This document shows positions 19,821-28,573 of a stretch of DNA of 64,000 bases, in pieces. The notes beneath the pieces were generated by a model. That model did not search any database, had not been told where the DNA came from, and saw only the letters and a list, made by a program, of their open reading frames with translations. Each line of letters starts with the position of its first letter. The first letter of the stretch is position 1. The stretch spans positions 248,001 through 312,000 of the forward strand of contig NZ_JACHVP010000001.1 of NCBI RefSeq assembly GCF_014190775.1. Reading direction: 5' to 3'. Origin of the DNA: Leifsonia aquatica (lineage in GTDB: Bacteria; Actinomycetota; Actinomycetes; Actinomycetales; Microbacteriaceae). Position numbers and translations under genes: made by a program.

Positions 19821-22628
19821 GTGGCCTCAGTTCTGGAAAAGGTTCTCCGTCTCGGCGAGGGGCGCACCCTCCGTCGGCTCGAGGCGTACGCGAAAGCGGT
19901 CAACGCCCTCGAGGACGACTTCTCGGCGCTCACCGACGAAGAGCTCATGCATGAGACGGTGGAGCTCCGCGAGCGATACAGCAACGGCGAGTCGCTCGAC
20001 GACCTCCTGCCGGAGGCGTTCGCCGCCGTCCGCGAGGCCGCGAAGCGCACGCTCGGCATGCGGCACTTCGACGTGCAGCTCATGGGCGGCGCCGCCCTCC
20101 ACCTCGGCAACATCGCCGAGATGAAGACCGGTGAGGGCAAGACCCTCGTCGCGACCACGGCCGCATACCTCAACGCGATCGCCAGCCGCGGCGTCCACGT
20201 CATCACGGTCAACGACTACCTTGCGAGCTACCAGTCCGAGCTGATGGGCCGCGTGTTCCGCGCCCTCGGCATGACGACCGGCGTGATCCTGTCCGGGCAG
20301 ACCCCCGAGGAGCGCCGCGAGCAGTACGCGGCCGACATCACCTACGGCACGAACAACGAATTCGGCTTCGACTACCTGCGCGACAACATGGCATGGCAGG
20401 CGCAGGACATGGTCCAGCGCGGGCACTACTTCGCCATCGTCGACGAGGTGGACTCGATCCTCATCGACGAGGCCCGGACGCCGCTCATCATCTCCGGACC
20501 GTCGTCCGGCGAGGCGAACCGCTGGTTCGTCGAGTTCGCGAACCTCGCCAAGCGCCTCACGGTCGGCGAGGACTTCGAGGTCGACGAGAAGAAGCGCACC
20601 ATCGGAGTGCTCGAGCCCGGCATCGAGAAGGTCGAGGACTACCTCGGCATCGACAACCTCTACGAGTCGGCCAACACCCCGCTCATCTCGTTCCTCAACA
20701 ACGCCATCAAGGCCAACGCGCTGTTCAAGCGCGACAAGGACTACGTGGTCATGAACGGCGAGGTGCTCATCGTCGACGAGCACACCGGCCGCATCCTGGT
20801 CGGCCGTCGCTACAACGAGGGCATCCACCAGGCGATCGAGGCCAAGGAGGGTGTGGAGGTCAAGGCCGAGAACCAGACCCTTGCCACGGTCACCCTGCAG
20901 AACTACTTCCGTCTCTACAAGAAGCTCTCCGGGATGACCGGTACAGCCGAGACCGAGGCCGCCGAGTTCATGAGCACGTACAAGCTCGGCGTCGTCCCGA
21001 TCCCCACGAACAAGCCGATGCAGCGCATCGACCAGCCCGACCTCGTCTACAAGAACGAGCAGTCCAAGTTCGAGCAGGTCGTCGAGGACATCGCGAAGCG
21101 GCACGAGAAGGGCCAGCCCGTTCTGGTGGGCACGACGAGTGTCGAGAAGAGCGAGTACCTCTCGCGGGCCCTCGCCAAGAAGGGCGTGCGCCACGAGGTC
21201 CTGAACGCGAAGAACCACGCGCGCGAGGCCGCGATCGTCGCCCAGGCCGGGCGTCTCGGAGCCGTCACCGTCGCGACCAACATGGCCGGCCGCGGTACGG
21301 ACATCATGCTCGGCGGCAACGCGGAGTTCATCGCCGTCGCCGAGATGAACTCCCGCGGGCTGTCCCCGGTCGAGACGCCGGACGAATACGAAGAGCAGTG
21401 GGACCAGGTCTTCTCGGACGTGAAGGAGAAGGTCCAGGAGGAGGCCGACAAGGTCATCGAGGCGGGCGGCCTCTACGTGCTCGGCACCGAGCGCCACGAG
21501 TCCCGCCGCATCGACAACCAGCTGCGCGGTCGATCCGGCCGTCAGGGCGACCCGGGCGAGAGCCGTTTCTACCTCTCGCTCACCGACGACCTGATGCGCC
21601 TGTTCAACGCCGGCGCCGCCGAGAGCCTGATGGGCCGGTCCAGCGTGCCGGACGACATGGCGATCGAGTCGAAGGTCGTGAGCCGCGCGATCCGCAGCGC
21701 TCAGTCCCAGGTCGAGGCGCGCAACGCCGAGATCCGCAAGAACGTCCTCAAGTACGACGATGTCCTCAACCGTCAGCGCGAGGCCATCTACGGCGACCGT
21801 CGGCAGATCCTCGAGGGCGACGACCTGCACGAGCGCGTGCAGAAGTTCCTCACCGACGTGATCGACGACATCCTCGACCAGCACACGGGCGAGGGCAGCG
21901 GAGACGACTGGGACTTCGACGCACTGTGGGCCGAGCTGAAGACGCTCTATCCGATCGGCGTGAGCATCGACGAGGTCATCGCCGAAGCCGGCAACAAGGG
22001 CCGGATCAACCGCGAGTTCATGCGGCGCGAGATCCTTTCGGACGCCCGCATCGCCTACCAGCGCCGCGAGGAGTCGCTCGGGGAGCCCGCCATGCGCGAG
22101 CTCGAGCGTCGTGTCGTGCTGTCGGTCATCGACCGTCGCTGGCGCGAGCACCTCTACGAGATGGACTACCTCAAGGACGGCATCGGGCTGCGCGCCATGG
22201 CGCAGCGCGACCCGCTGGTCGAGTACCAGCGCGAGGGCTACGCGATGTTCCAGCAGATGATGGGCGCCATCCGCGAGGAGACGGTCGGCTTCCTCTTCAA
22301 CCTGGAGGTCGAGGTCAACCAGGCTCCCGGCGAGGTCGAGTCCCCGTCTGTCGCAGCCAAGGGCCTGGCCCGCGGCGAGGGGGAGCAGGCGCTGAGCTAC
22401 TCCGCCCCTGGCGAGGGCGGTGGCGTCGAGGTCCGCAACCAGCGTGGTCAGATCGAGAAGGCAGCCACCGCGCGGGCCCAGCGCGCGCAGCAGCAGGCGG
22501 CTCCGCAGGCTGCGGCTCCGCAGCAGGCGGCGACGCAGCGTGGAGCGTTCGGACAGGCCGTCCCTGCCGACGCCGACGAGGCGCCCGCCAATCGCGCCGA
22601 GCGTCGCGCACAGTCCAAGAAGCGCTGA
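19821..22628 (+). CDS. secA: Preprotein translocase ATPase SecA
   Basis: 935 residues from the GTG at 19821 ([14 protein letters not shown], preceded by GGAG). The frame also runs upstream to 19728, but those residues are not conserved. Walker A MKTGEGKT (about 101-108) and DEVD (208-211) mark motor domain 1; [14 protein letters not shown] marks motor 2. SecA drives secretion through SecYEG. The C-terminus has an Ala/Gln-rich tail ending [10 protein letters not shown] and lacks the Cys-rich zinc motif of E. coli SecA, as is usual for Actinobacteria. A clear terminator follows. Confidence 0.97.
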   Translation: MASVLEKVLRLGEGRTLRRLEAYAKAVNALEDDFSALTDEELMHETVELRERYSNGESLDDLLPEAFAAVREAAKRTLGMRHFDVQLMGGAALHLGNIAEMKTGEGKTLVATTAAYLNAIASRGVHVITVNDYLASYQSELMGRVFRALGMTTGVILSGQTPEERREQYAADITYGTNNEFGFDYLRDNMAWQAQDMVQRGHYFAIVDEVDSILIDEARTPLIISGPSSGEANRWFVEFANLAKRLTVGEDFEVDEKKRTIGVLEPGIEKVEDYLGIDNLYESANTPLISFLNNAIKANALFKRDKDYVVMNGEVLIVDEHTGRILVGRRYNEGIHQAIEAKEGVEVKAENQTLATVTLQNYFRLYKKLSGMTGTAETEAAEFMSTYKLGVVPIPTNKPMQRIDQPDLVYKNEQSKFEQVVEDIAKRHEKGQPVLVGTTSVEKSEYLSRALAKKGVRHEVLNAKNHAREAAIVAQAGRLGAVTVATNMAGRGTDIMLGGNAEFIAVAEMNSRGLSPVETPDEYEEQWDQVFSDVKEKVQEEADKVIEAGGLYVLGTERHESRRIDNQLRGRSGRQGDPGESRFYLSLTDDLMRLFNAGAAESLMGRSSVPDDMAIESKVVSRAIRSAQSQVEARNAEIRKNVLKYDDVLNRQREAIYGDRRQILEGDDLHERVQKFLTDVIDDILDQHTGEGSGDDWDFDALWAELKTLYPIGVSIDEVIAEAGNKGRINREFMRREILSDARIAYQRREESLGEPAMRELERRVVLSVIDRRWREHLYEMDYLKDGIGLRAMAQRDPLVEYQREGYAMFQQMMGAIREETVGFLFNLEVEVNQAPGEVESPSVAAKGLARGEGEQALSYSAPGEGGGVEVRNQRGQIEKAATARAQRAQQQAAPQAAAPQQAATQRGAFGQAVPADADEAPANRAERRAQSKKR

Positions 22629-22650
22629 CCCCGGCGGGTCCTCGCATCAC

Positions 22651-22680
22651 CGTATGGCGGCCCTTCGGGGCCGCCATACG
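22651..22680 (+). terminator. Terminator of secA
   Basis: A perfect 13-bp stem (CGTATGGCGGCCC with its complement) is closed by a TTCG tetraloop, starting 22 bases after the stop and followed by GCGTTTCC. It also faces the Rv3235-like gene, so it may work in both directions. Confidence 0.85.
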
Positions 22681-22691
22681 GCGTTTCCGGG

Positions 22692-23330
22692 TCAGAGCAC
22701 GCTGATCGCGGTCGCGCGCCAGCGCGCGCGATGACGTTCCAGTCGAAGCGCGATAGCCCGCGACCGCGAGACCTGGTGCACCATCACGACCGCCTCGACG
22801 ACACCCTCCGCCGGATGCGTCAGCCGCGGCGTGCCGATCGAGAACCGCGGACGCATCGCCTCCTGGGCGGAGACCGCACGGGAGCGCGCCGCGATCACAG
22901 TGCGGCGCAGCAGGTGGACGAAGACCGAGTCGGTGACCCATCGGCCGATCTGATCGAGGGCGCGCGCGCCCGCCAGGATCTCGACGACGCACAGGGCCAG
23001 GTTCGCGCACAACAGAGTCGGGTCCTGATCGAGTCGCGCCTGATCCAGTCGCATCTGCGCCTGGTCGGCGTCCCTATCGGCGGCATCCGATGTCGCTGCG
23101 GGCGAGGGCTCGGCGGGCGGTCGCGGCGTGACGGCAGCGGTGTCCGCACCGTTCGTCCGCGCGCGAGGGCTGTGATTGACGGGATGCGCCGCGAACGACC
23201 GGCGCGCCGCGTCCGGGAGGGCATCGTGCAGATCGCCCCTCCGGCCCTGCCACGCGGGGGTGGTCGTGTCCGTCGCGGTCGTCCGTCCGCGTGGGGCGAG
23301 TCGTTCGATCGTCGTCGCTCTCGTCGACAT
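22692..23330 (-). CDS. Rv3235-family (DUF6459) protein
   Basis: 212 residues with an excellent ribosome binding site (AAGGAG) before the ATG. Residues 1-95 are Arg/Thr/Pro-rich and probably disordered; residues about 105-212 form the conserved domain (LCANLALCVVEILAGARALDQIGRWV and RPRFSIGTPRLTHPAEGVVEAVV). This resembles the Rv3235 family found beside secA in Actinobacteria. Function unknown; no membrane helix or signal is evident. It is convergent with secA and shares its terminator. Confidence 0.8.
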   Translation of the reverse strand: MSTRATTIERLAPRGRTTATDTTTPAWQGRRGDLHDALPDAARRSFAAHPVNHSPRARTNGADTAAVTPRPPAEPSPAATSDAADRDADQAQMRLDQARLDQDPTLLCANLALCVVEILAGARALDQIGRWVTDSVFVHLLRRTVIAARSRAVSAQEAMRPRFSIGTPRLTHPAEGVVEAVVMVHQVSRSRAIALRLERHRARWRATAISVL

Positions 23331-23558
23331 GGGTCTCCTTGTGCTGTGCTGGGTGTGGTGCGGCGTCTGCCATCGTCGGCGAGGCGGGGTTCGGCGGAGA
23401 CCTGCCGTGCCCGGAGCGTGGCGCCGTACCGCCGCCGATGCGCGCTGGAATGCTCGTGCTCACGATTCCCCCTGATCTCTGACACGGCCCCCCGGCCGCG
23501 GTTCGCACGACCTCACTCAAGCAGTGGCGGGCGGGGGAGTCCAGGGTGCCAACGCGCG

Positions 23559-23567
23559 TGTGGATAA
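23559..23567 (-). promoter_or_regulatory. DnaA-box-like 9-mer
   Basis: The minus strand reads TTATCCACA, a perfect match to the classical DnaA box. It lies 26 bases before the -10 box of the PdtaS-type gene, where a repressor or activator could act. A single box is no sign of an origin. Confidence 0.35.
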
Positions 23568-23593
23568 CCGGCGTCCGGCTTCGGAGGTCCGCC

Positions 23594-23599
23594 TACACT
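23594..23599 (+). promoter_or_regulatory. -10 box TACACT of the pdtaS-type gene
   Basis: TACACT, with 6 nt (AGGGGG) to the GTG at 23606. This suggests a leaderless transcript and supports this start. Confidence 0.5.
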
Positions 23600-23605
23600 A
23601 GGGGG

Positions 23606-25099
23606 GTGTCGACGCTCAGTGATCTCATCCATGCCCAAGGCCGCTCGTCCGAGGCCGATGTGGAATGGCTCCACGGGCTCGTCGGCGACTGGCAGCTGCT
23701 CGCGGATCTGGCGTTCGCCGACATCGTCCTCTGGGTGCCGACGACCGACGACGACTTCGTCGCGGTGGCCCACGCGCGGCCCTCGAGCGCCGCGACGCTC
23801 TTCTACCGCGACTTCGTCGGGCAGCGCATCAAGCCCGAGTGGAAGCAGCAGGTGACCGATGCCTTCCGGACGAAGGAGATCATCGACACCTCCGCGCCCG
23901 ACTGGTACGAGGAGACCCCCACGCGCGTACGCGCCGTCCCCGTCATCCGCCGGCTCACGGTCCACTCGCCCAACACGGCCGACGAGCCGATCGCCGTCGT
24001 CACCCGGCACACGAACCTCAGCGAGGCGCGCACTCCGAGCCGTCAGGAGCTGACGTTCAACGAGTGCGCCAACGACCTGTTCAGCATGATCGCCACCGGG
24101 GACTTCCCGGACCTCGGAGCTCCAGCGGCACCACGGCGCGGGGCGCCGCGTGCGGCGGACGGTCTCATCCGGCTCGACGTCGACGGTACGACGACGTTCG
24201 CGAGCCCCAACGCGCTGAGCGCGTTCAACCGCATGGGCTTCACCGGTGAGCTGGAGGGCCAGTCGCTGGCCACGGTCACAACGGGCCTGGTCGCGGGTAC
24301 CCTCACCGTCGACGAATCGTTGCCGCTCGTCGTCACCGGCCGCGCGCCGTGGCGAACCGACATCGAGGCCCGCGGCGTCACCGTGTCGCTCCGCGCCATT
24401 CCGATCCGCAACCGTGGGGAGCGCGTCGGCGCCATCGTGCTCTGCCGCGACGTCTCCGAGCAGCGCCATCAGGAGCGCGAGCTGATCACCAAGGATGCGA
24501 CCATCCGCGAGATCCACCACCGGGTGAAGAACAACCTGCAGACCGTCGCGTCTCTGCTGCGCATCCAGGCCCGCCGGACCCACTCGGAGGAAGCCCGTGA
24601 GGCCCTCAGCCAGGCGATGCGTCGTGTCGCGGCGATCGCCGTCGTCCACGACACGCTCTCGACTGGGCTCGCTCAGATCGTGGACTTCGACGACGTGTTC
24701 GACCGAGTCCTGCTCCTCGTGGCGGAGGTCGCCGCCAGCCACACGACGACGGTCCACCCGAAGAAGACGGGTTCGTTCGGCACCCTTCCGAGCGAGTACG
24801 CGACGCCGCTCGCGCTCGCGCTGACCGAGCTGGTCACGAACGCCGTCGAGCACGGCCTCGCCGGCCGCGAGGGGCAGGTCGAGATCATCGCGAACCGGTC
24901 GGCGGAGTCGCTGACGGTCAAGGTGGTCGACAACGGCTCGGGGCTGCCGGAGGGCAAGGTCGGGTCGGGGCTGGGGACGCAGATCGTCCGCACGCTCATC
25001 CAGGGCGAGCTGGGCGGCGCGATCGACTGGCACACCCTGATGGGTCAGGGGACCGAGGTCACCATCGAGGTCCCGCTGCGCTACCTCACCACGATCTGA
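23606..25099 (+). CDS. pdtaS: Sensor histidine kinase, PdtaS type (HisKA_2)
   Basis: 497 residues, no membrane helix, so cytosolic. An N-terminal GAF-like domain (about 1-150), a PAS domain (about 185-290), a HisKA_2 box REIHHRVKNNLQT with His304/His305, and a HATPase domain with N-box LTELVTNAVEHG and G-boxes (DNGSGLP, GSGLGTQI). This is the PdtaS design; its partner PdtaR is an RNA-binding ANTAR regulator encoded elsewhere (not in this window). The frame starting at 23546 would place the -10 box inside the gene, so GTG 23606 is preferred. It is convergent with whiB1. Confidence 0.92.
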   Translation: MSTLSDLIHAQGRSSEADVEWLHGLVGDWQLLADLAFADIVLWVPTTDDDFVAVAHARPSSAATLFYRDFVGQRIKPEWKQQVTDAFRTKEIIDTSAPDWYEETPTRVRAVPVIRRLTVHSPNTADEPIAVVTRHTNLSEARTPSRQELTFNECANDLFSMIATGDFPDLGAPAAPRRGAPRAADGLIRLDVDGTTTFASPNALSAFNRMGFTGELEGQSLATVTTGLVAGTLTVDESLPLVVTGRAPWRTDIEARGVTVSLRAIPIRNRGERVGAIVLCRDVSEQRHQERELITKDATIREIHHRVKNNLQTVASLLRIQARRTHSEEAREALSQAMRRVAAIAVVHDTLSTGLAQIVDFDDVFDRVLLLVAEVAASHTTTVHPKKTGSFGTLPSEYATPLALALTELVTNAVEHGLAGREGQVEIIANRSAESLTVKVVDNGSGLPEGKVGSGLGTQIVRTLIQGELGGAIDWHTLMGQGTEVTIEVPLRYLTTI

Positions 25100-25109
25100 C
25101 CCGGCGGGT

Positions 25110-25135
25110 CCCCTCGGACGAGAAAAGCCGAGGGG
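25110..25135. terminator. Hairpin between pdtaS and whiB1
   Basis: An 8-bp stem CCCCTCGG/CCGAGGGG with a 10-base loop, just after the kinase stop. It could serve the kinase directly and whiB1 from the other side. Confidence 0.5.
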
Positions 25136-25248
25136 CGCTCCGCGGAGTCGTTGCTGTTCGGGGTGCTAGGTGTCCGTCCAGCTGGATGCGGAGCGCCGCC
25201 TCGGCGGTGCTGTGGTGCGAGGTGGTGACGTTTCGGTGGAGCGTGCCG

Positions 25249-25497
25249 CTAGGAGGCGCGGCGGGCCCGGGCGGCACGGCGCTTGAGTGCGCGGCGCTCG
25301 TCCTCGGAGAGACCACCCCAGACGCCCGAGTCCTGGCCGGTCTCGAGTGCGTACTGCAGGCAGATCTCGGTGACGGTGCAGCGCGCGCAGACCGCCTTCG
25401 CCTTGTCGATCTGGTCGACGGCGGGACCCGTGTTTCCGACGGGGAAGAAAAGCTCGGGGTCCGCGGTCAGGCAGGCGGCTTTGTCGCGCCAATCCAT
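25249..25497 (-). CDS. whiB1: WhiB-family iron-sulfur regulator, WhiB1 type
   Basis: 82 residues starting MDWRDKAAC. The four cluster ligands are Cys9, Cys37, Cys40 and Cys46, with the same spacing as WhiB1. The conserved G-V-W-G-G turn and a basic tail (RRALKRRAARARR) follow. WhiB1 carries a nitric-oxide-sensitive [4Fe-4S] cluster and binds the main sigma factor region 4 to regulate transcription; it is essential in M. tuberculosis. The ribosome binding site AAGGAG precedes the ATG. The neighbour pdtaS matches the Rv3219-Rv3220c pairing. Confidence 0.95.
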   Translation of the reverse strand: MDWRDKAACLTADPELFFPVGNTGPAVDQIDKAKAVCARCTVTEICLQYALETGQDSGVWGGLSEDERRALKRRAARARRAS

Positions 25498-25622
25498 GAA
25501 GATATGCTCCTTGTTTGCTGAATGTTTCCTGGCCTCAGTGGCCTAAGATGCAGATAAACAGTCGGGTTACAGGGTTCTTCAGATCCGTTGGGAAAAAGAC
25601 CTGCCCACCACCCTGTGAGCAC

Positions 25623-25662
25623 TAACTCGACCTCCAATATGCTCCCATAGCGCTTAACTCGA
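25623..25662. repeat. Direct repeats TAACTCGA upstream of whiB1
   Basis: TAACTCGA at 25623-25630 and 25655-25662, exactly 32 bases apart (three helical turns). They lie in the 225-base divergent spacer between whiB1 and the small membrane protein gene, which is noticeably less GC-rich than its surroundings. The spacer has no other element that I can name; a TGTGA half-site sits at 25614-25618. Confidence 0.35.
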
Positions 25663-25722
25663 ATCAATAGTTTTGTATGGGATAACGCTGAGAACACAAG
25701 ACGGAAATGGTGGGGTGGTATA

Positions 25723-26130
25723 GTGCCCGGTTCGACCACGCGTCCGCCAGCGCTCCTGGCGCTCGCGGTGATCCTGTTCCTGGAGGCCGCCCTGGTCACC
25801 GGACTCGCCGTCTGGCTCCTGATCGATCTGCTCACGCTGACGCCGGAGTACCTGACGACGGCGATCGCGATCTTCATCCTGACGGCGCTGGCAGCGATCT
25901 GGGTCATCGTGACGGCGGTGGGCATCTTGCGCAAGCGGGCGTGGGCGCGGGCCTCGACGGTGACCATCCAGATCCTGCAGATCGCCGTCGCCGTCGGCTG
26001 CTTCCAGGGTCTCGTCGCGCGCCCCGACCTCGGCTGGGCACTGCTCATCCCCGCGATCGTCGCGGGCGTTCTCGCGCTGACGCCATCGGTCGTCCGCGCC
26101 ACGGTGCGCAACACTGAGCAACACGAATGA
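25723..26130 (+). CDS. Small four-helix membrane protein
   Basis: 135 residues from a GTG (VPGSTTRPP). Four hydrophobic segments: about 10-33, 42-64, 75-92 and 100-117, with little outside them. I do not recognise a named family. It begins 36 bases before a DUF1684 gene, so the two may be co-transcribed. Its Val/Ala/Leu-rich composition is typical of actinobacterial membrane proteins of unknown role. Confidence 0.75.
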   Translation: MPGSTTRPPALLALAVILFLEAALVTGLAVWLLIDLLTLTPEYLTTAIAIFILTALAAIWVIVTAVGILRKRAWARASTVTIQILQIAVAVGCFQGLVARPDLGWALLIPAIVAGVLALTPSVVRATVRNTEQHE

Positions 26131-26166
26131 GCATTCGGCGGGAACAAGACGCAGACTGAGTGCGTT

Positions 26167-26940
26167 ATGCCCGACATCGTGACTGATCTCTCCGCCCCGC
26201 AGCAGACCCCCGCACCCTCCACCGCCTCGCCGGCCTCCGTCGACGCCGCCCGTGCCGGCTACGACGCCTGGCGCCAGGCGCGGCTCTCCTCGGTCGTCGG
26301 TCCCACAGGGAACCTCGCGCTCATCGAGACGCGCTGGCTCGCCCCGGGCGACGCCACCACCGCGGACGAGGCGCTCGTCGGTCAGCCCGAGACGGTGACG
26401 GCCACCGAGCTCAGCCGGCGCAACCTCGAGACAGGCGAGCCCGAGCGCGGAATCCGCCTCTGGGATGCGGCGTCGCCCGCGATCCGCGCCTTCGAGACCA
26501 TCGACGCCTTCCCCTTCGACCCGTCGTGGGTCGTGGAGGCGGAGTTCCACCCGGTCGCGGCCGATCGCACCGTGCCGTTCGAGCACCTGCGCGACAACGG
26601 CTTGACCCGCGAGCTCGTCGTCCCCGGCGACATCACCTTCAGCCGCGACGGCGTGGACTACACCTTGAGCGCCTTCGATGACGACGGCACGCTCCTGTTG
26701 GTGTTCGCCGACGCCACCAACGGCGCCGAGGGGGAGAGCGGGACGTACGCGTCCGGCCGGTTCCTGTTCGTGCAGCGCGACGGAGACCGCGTCGTCTTGG
26801 ACTTCAACCGCGCATTCGTGCCTCCCTGCGGCTTCTCGGACCAGTACAACTGTCCGCTGCCGCCGCGGAACAACCGCTTCTCCGTGCCCGTCCCCGCGGG
26901 CGAGAAGCGCGTCGTGCTCCGCTCGGGCGGCGCGCACTGA
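26167..26940 (+). CDS. DUF1684 domain protein
   Basis: 257 residues. After a short Pro/Ala/Ser-rich N-terminus, the conserved DUF1684 signature appears: DFNRAFVPPCGFSDQYNCPLPP followed by NRFSVPVPAGEK near the C-terminus, with two Cys in the signature. The fold and activity are unknown. It lies between a small membrane protein (36 bases before) and the lipoprotein of the ABC importer (55 bases after), so it is probably part of that operon. Confidence 0.9.
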   Translation: MPDIVTDLSAPQQTPAPSTASPASVDAARAGYDAWRQARLSSVVGPTGNLALIETRWLAPGDATTADEALVGQPETVTATELSRRNLETGEPERGIRLWDAASPAIRAFETIDAFPFDPSWVVEAEFHPVAADRTVPFEHLRDNGLTRELVVPGDITFSRDGVDYTLSAFDDDGTLLLVFADATNGAEGESGTYASGRFLFVQRDGDRVVLDFNRAFVPPCGFSDQYNCPLPPRNNRFSVPVPAGEKRVVLRSGGAH

Positions 26941-26995
26941 GCGCATCCGGCACCATCCACCCCCACCACCCTCCCCACAGCACAGGAGAACTCCG

Positions 26996-28498
26996 TTGAG
27001 AAAGACCCCCCTGCTCGCGACGCTCGCGATCGGCCTCGCCACGGCGCTGGCCCTCGCCGGGTGCTCGGGCGCCTCGTCCTCCTCGTCGGCGTCCGGTACG
27101 GACGCGACGATCGCCGTCGGCTCGCAGAACGAGCCGGTGCACCTCGACAACACGGCCGGTAGCGGCAGCGGTGTGACCGAGGCGTTCAACGGCAACGTCT
27201 ACGAGGGGCTGTTCAAGCTCACCGACGACGGCAAGGTCGAGCCCCTCCTCGCCACCAAGTACACGACCAGCGAAGACGGCCTCACCTACACCTTCACCCT
27301 CCGTGAGGGCGTGAAGTTCCACGGCGGCTCCGAGTTCACCAGCGCGGACGTCAAGCGCAGCATCGAGCGCGTGACCGCCGACGACTCCCAGTCGGCGCGC
27401 AAGTCGCAGCTCGCGGTGATCTCGGGAATCGAGACCCCTGACGCGCACACGGTCGTCATCACTCTGAAGAGCCGGTCGATCTCGCTGCCGTACAACCTCA
27501 GCTACGTCTGGATCTACGGTCCGGGCGTCAAGGACTACAAGACGGCGGAGGACGGCACCGGACCGTACACGCTCGGCACATGGAAGCGCGGCAGCTCGCT
27601 CAGCATCGAGCGCTGGAGCGGCTACTGGGGCCAGAAGGCGAAGAACAAGGAGGTCGTCTTCGACTACTTCACCGACGCCTCCGCGCTCTCGAACGCGCTC
27701 CTGACCAACCAGGTCGACATCGTCACCAACATCCAGAGCCCGGACTCCCTGGCGCAGATCAAGGACAACAAGGACTACACGATCAACGACGGCAAGTCGA
27801 CGGTCAAGGAGCTCCTGGCGTTCAACGACCGCGTCGCGCCGTTCGACAAGGCCGAGGTCCGCAAGGCGGTCTACTCCGCGATCGACACCAAGAAGCTGCT
27901 GAACTCCATCTGGGGCGACTACGGCACGCTCATCGGCTCGATGGTCCCGCCGAGCGACCCCTGGTACGAGGACCTCACCAAGGTGAACCCGTACGACGTC
28001 TCGCTCGCCAAGAAGGAGCTGGCCGAGGCCGGCTACCCGGACGGCTTCACCTTCACGCTCGACACCCCGAGCTACGACCCGCACCCCGCGGTCGCCGAGT
28101 TCGTGAAGAGCGAGCTCGCCAAGGTCGGCATCACGGTGAACATCAACACCATCTCCGCCGACGAGTGGTACTCGAAGGTGTTCAAGGAGAAGAACTTCGA
28201 GGCGACCCTCCAGGAGCACGTGAACGATCGCGATGTGGTCTGGTACGGCAACCCGGACTTCTACTGGGGCTACAACAACCCGCAGGTCACCCAGTGGGTG
28301 AACGAGGCCGAGCAGTCGTCCACGACCGCTGAGCAGACCGCGAAGCTCAAGCTGGTCAACGAGCAGATCGCGAAGGATGCGGCGAGCGTGTGGCTCTACC
28401 TCACCCCGCAGATCGTCGTCGCGTCGAGCGACCTCTCCGGCTACACGGTCAACGGGCTGAACTCGACGTTCTACACGTACGACATCGTCAAGAAGTAG
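26996..28498 (+). CDS. ABC importer substrate-binding lipoprotein (peptide/nickel type, SBP family 5)
   Basis: 500 residues from a TTG start, fixed by CAGGAG 10 nt upstream and by the signal peptide that follows. The lipobox LAGC predicts lipidation at Cys23. The family-5 solute-binding signature (YEGLFKLTDDGKVEPLLATKY, then FTLREGVKFHGGSEFTSADV) is intact. Usual ligands are di/oligopeptides, nickel chelates or opines; the exact ligand cannot be read. It is followed by a palindromic hairpin and then two permeases and two ATPases in order. Confidence 0.93.
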   Translation: MRKTPLLATLAIGLATALALAGCSGASSSSSASGTDATIAVGSQNEPVHLDNTAGSGSGVTEAFNGNVYEGLFKLTDDGKVEPLLATKYTTSEDGLTYTFTLREGVKFHGGSEFTSADVKRSIERVTADDSQSARKSQLAVISGIETPDAHTVVITLKSRSISLPYNLSYVWIYGPGVKDYKTAEDGTGPYTLGTWKRGSSLSIERWSGYWGQKAKNKEVVFDYFTDASALSNALLTNQVDIVTNIQSPDSLAQIKDNKDYTINDGKSTVKELLAFNDRVAPFDKAEVRKAVYSAIDTKKLLNSIWGDYGTLIGSMVPPSDPWYEDLTKVNPYDVSLAKKELAEAGYPDGFTFTLDTPSYDPHPAVAEFVKSELAKVGITVNINTISADEWYSKVFKEKNFEATLQEHVNDRDVVWYGNPDFYWGYNNPQVTQWVNEAEQSSTTAEQTAKLKLVNEQIAKDAASVWLYLTPQIVVASSDLSGYTVNGLNSTFYTYDIVKK

Positions 28499-28524
28499 CG
28501 CCCCGCGCGAGTTATCCACCGATC

Positions 28525-28555
28525 GCCCGGGGAGTCCGTGACGGACTCCCCGGGC
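28525..28555 (+). promoter_or_regulatory. 31-base perfect palindrome between binding-protein and permease genes
   Basis: Fifteen bases (GCCCGGGGAGTCCGT) are mirrored exactly around a single central G at 28540. It would form a strong hairpin 26 bases after the binding-protein stop. With no T run, it could act as a partial terminator or an mRNA-stabilising processing site. A near-DnaA 9-mer (TTATCCACC) is at 28512-28520. Confidence 0.6.
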
Positions 28556-28573
28556 ATCTACGCTGAAAAGACC

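Noticed and set aside
19827-22151. 774-codon frame antisense to secA
   Set aside because: Shadow of a conserved gene, with Asp/Val/Leu/Arg bias typical of antisense GC-rich frames.
23331-23605. Possible small genes in the 275-base spacer between the Rv3235-like gene and pdtaS
   Set aside because: Short frames are present on both strands but none has a ribosome binding site, conserved start or recognisable sequence.
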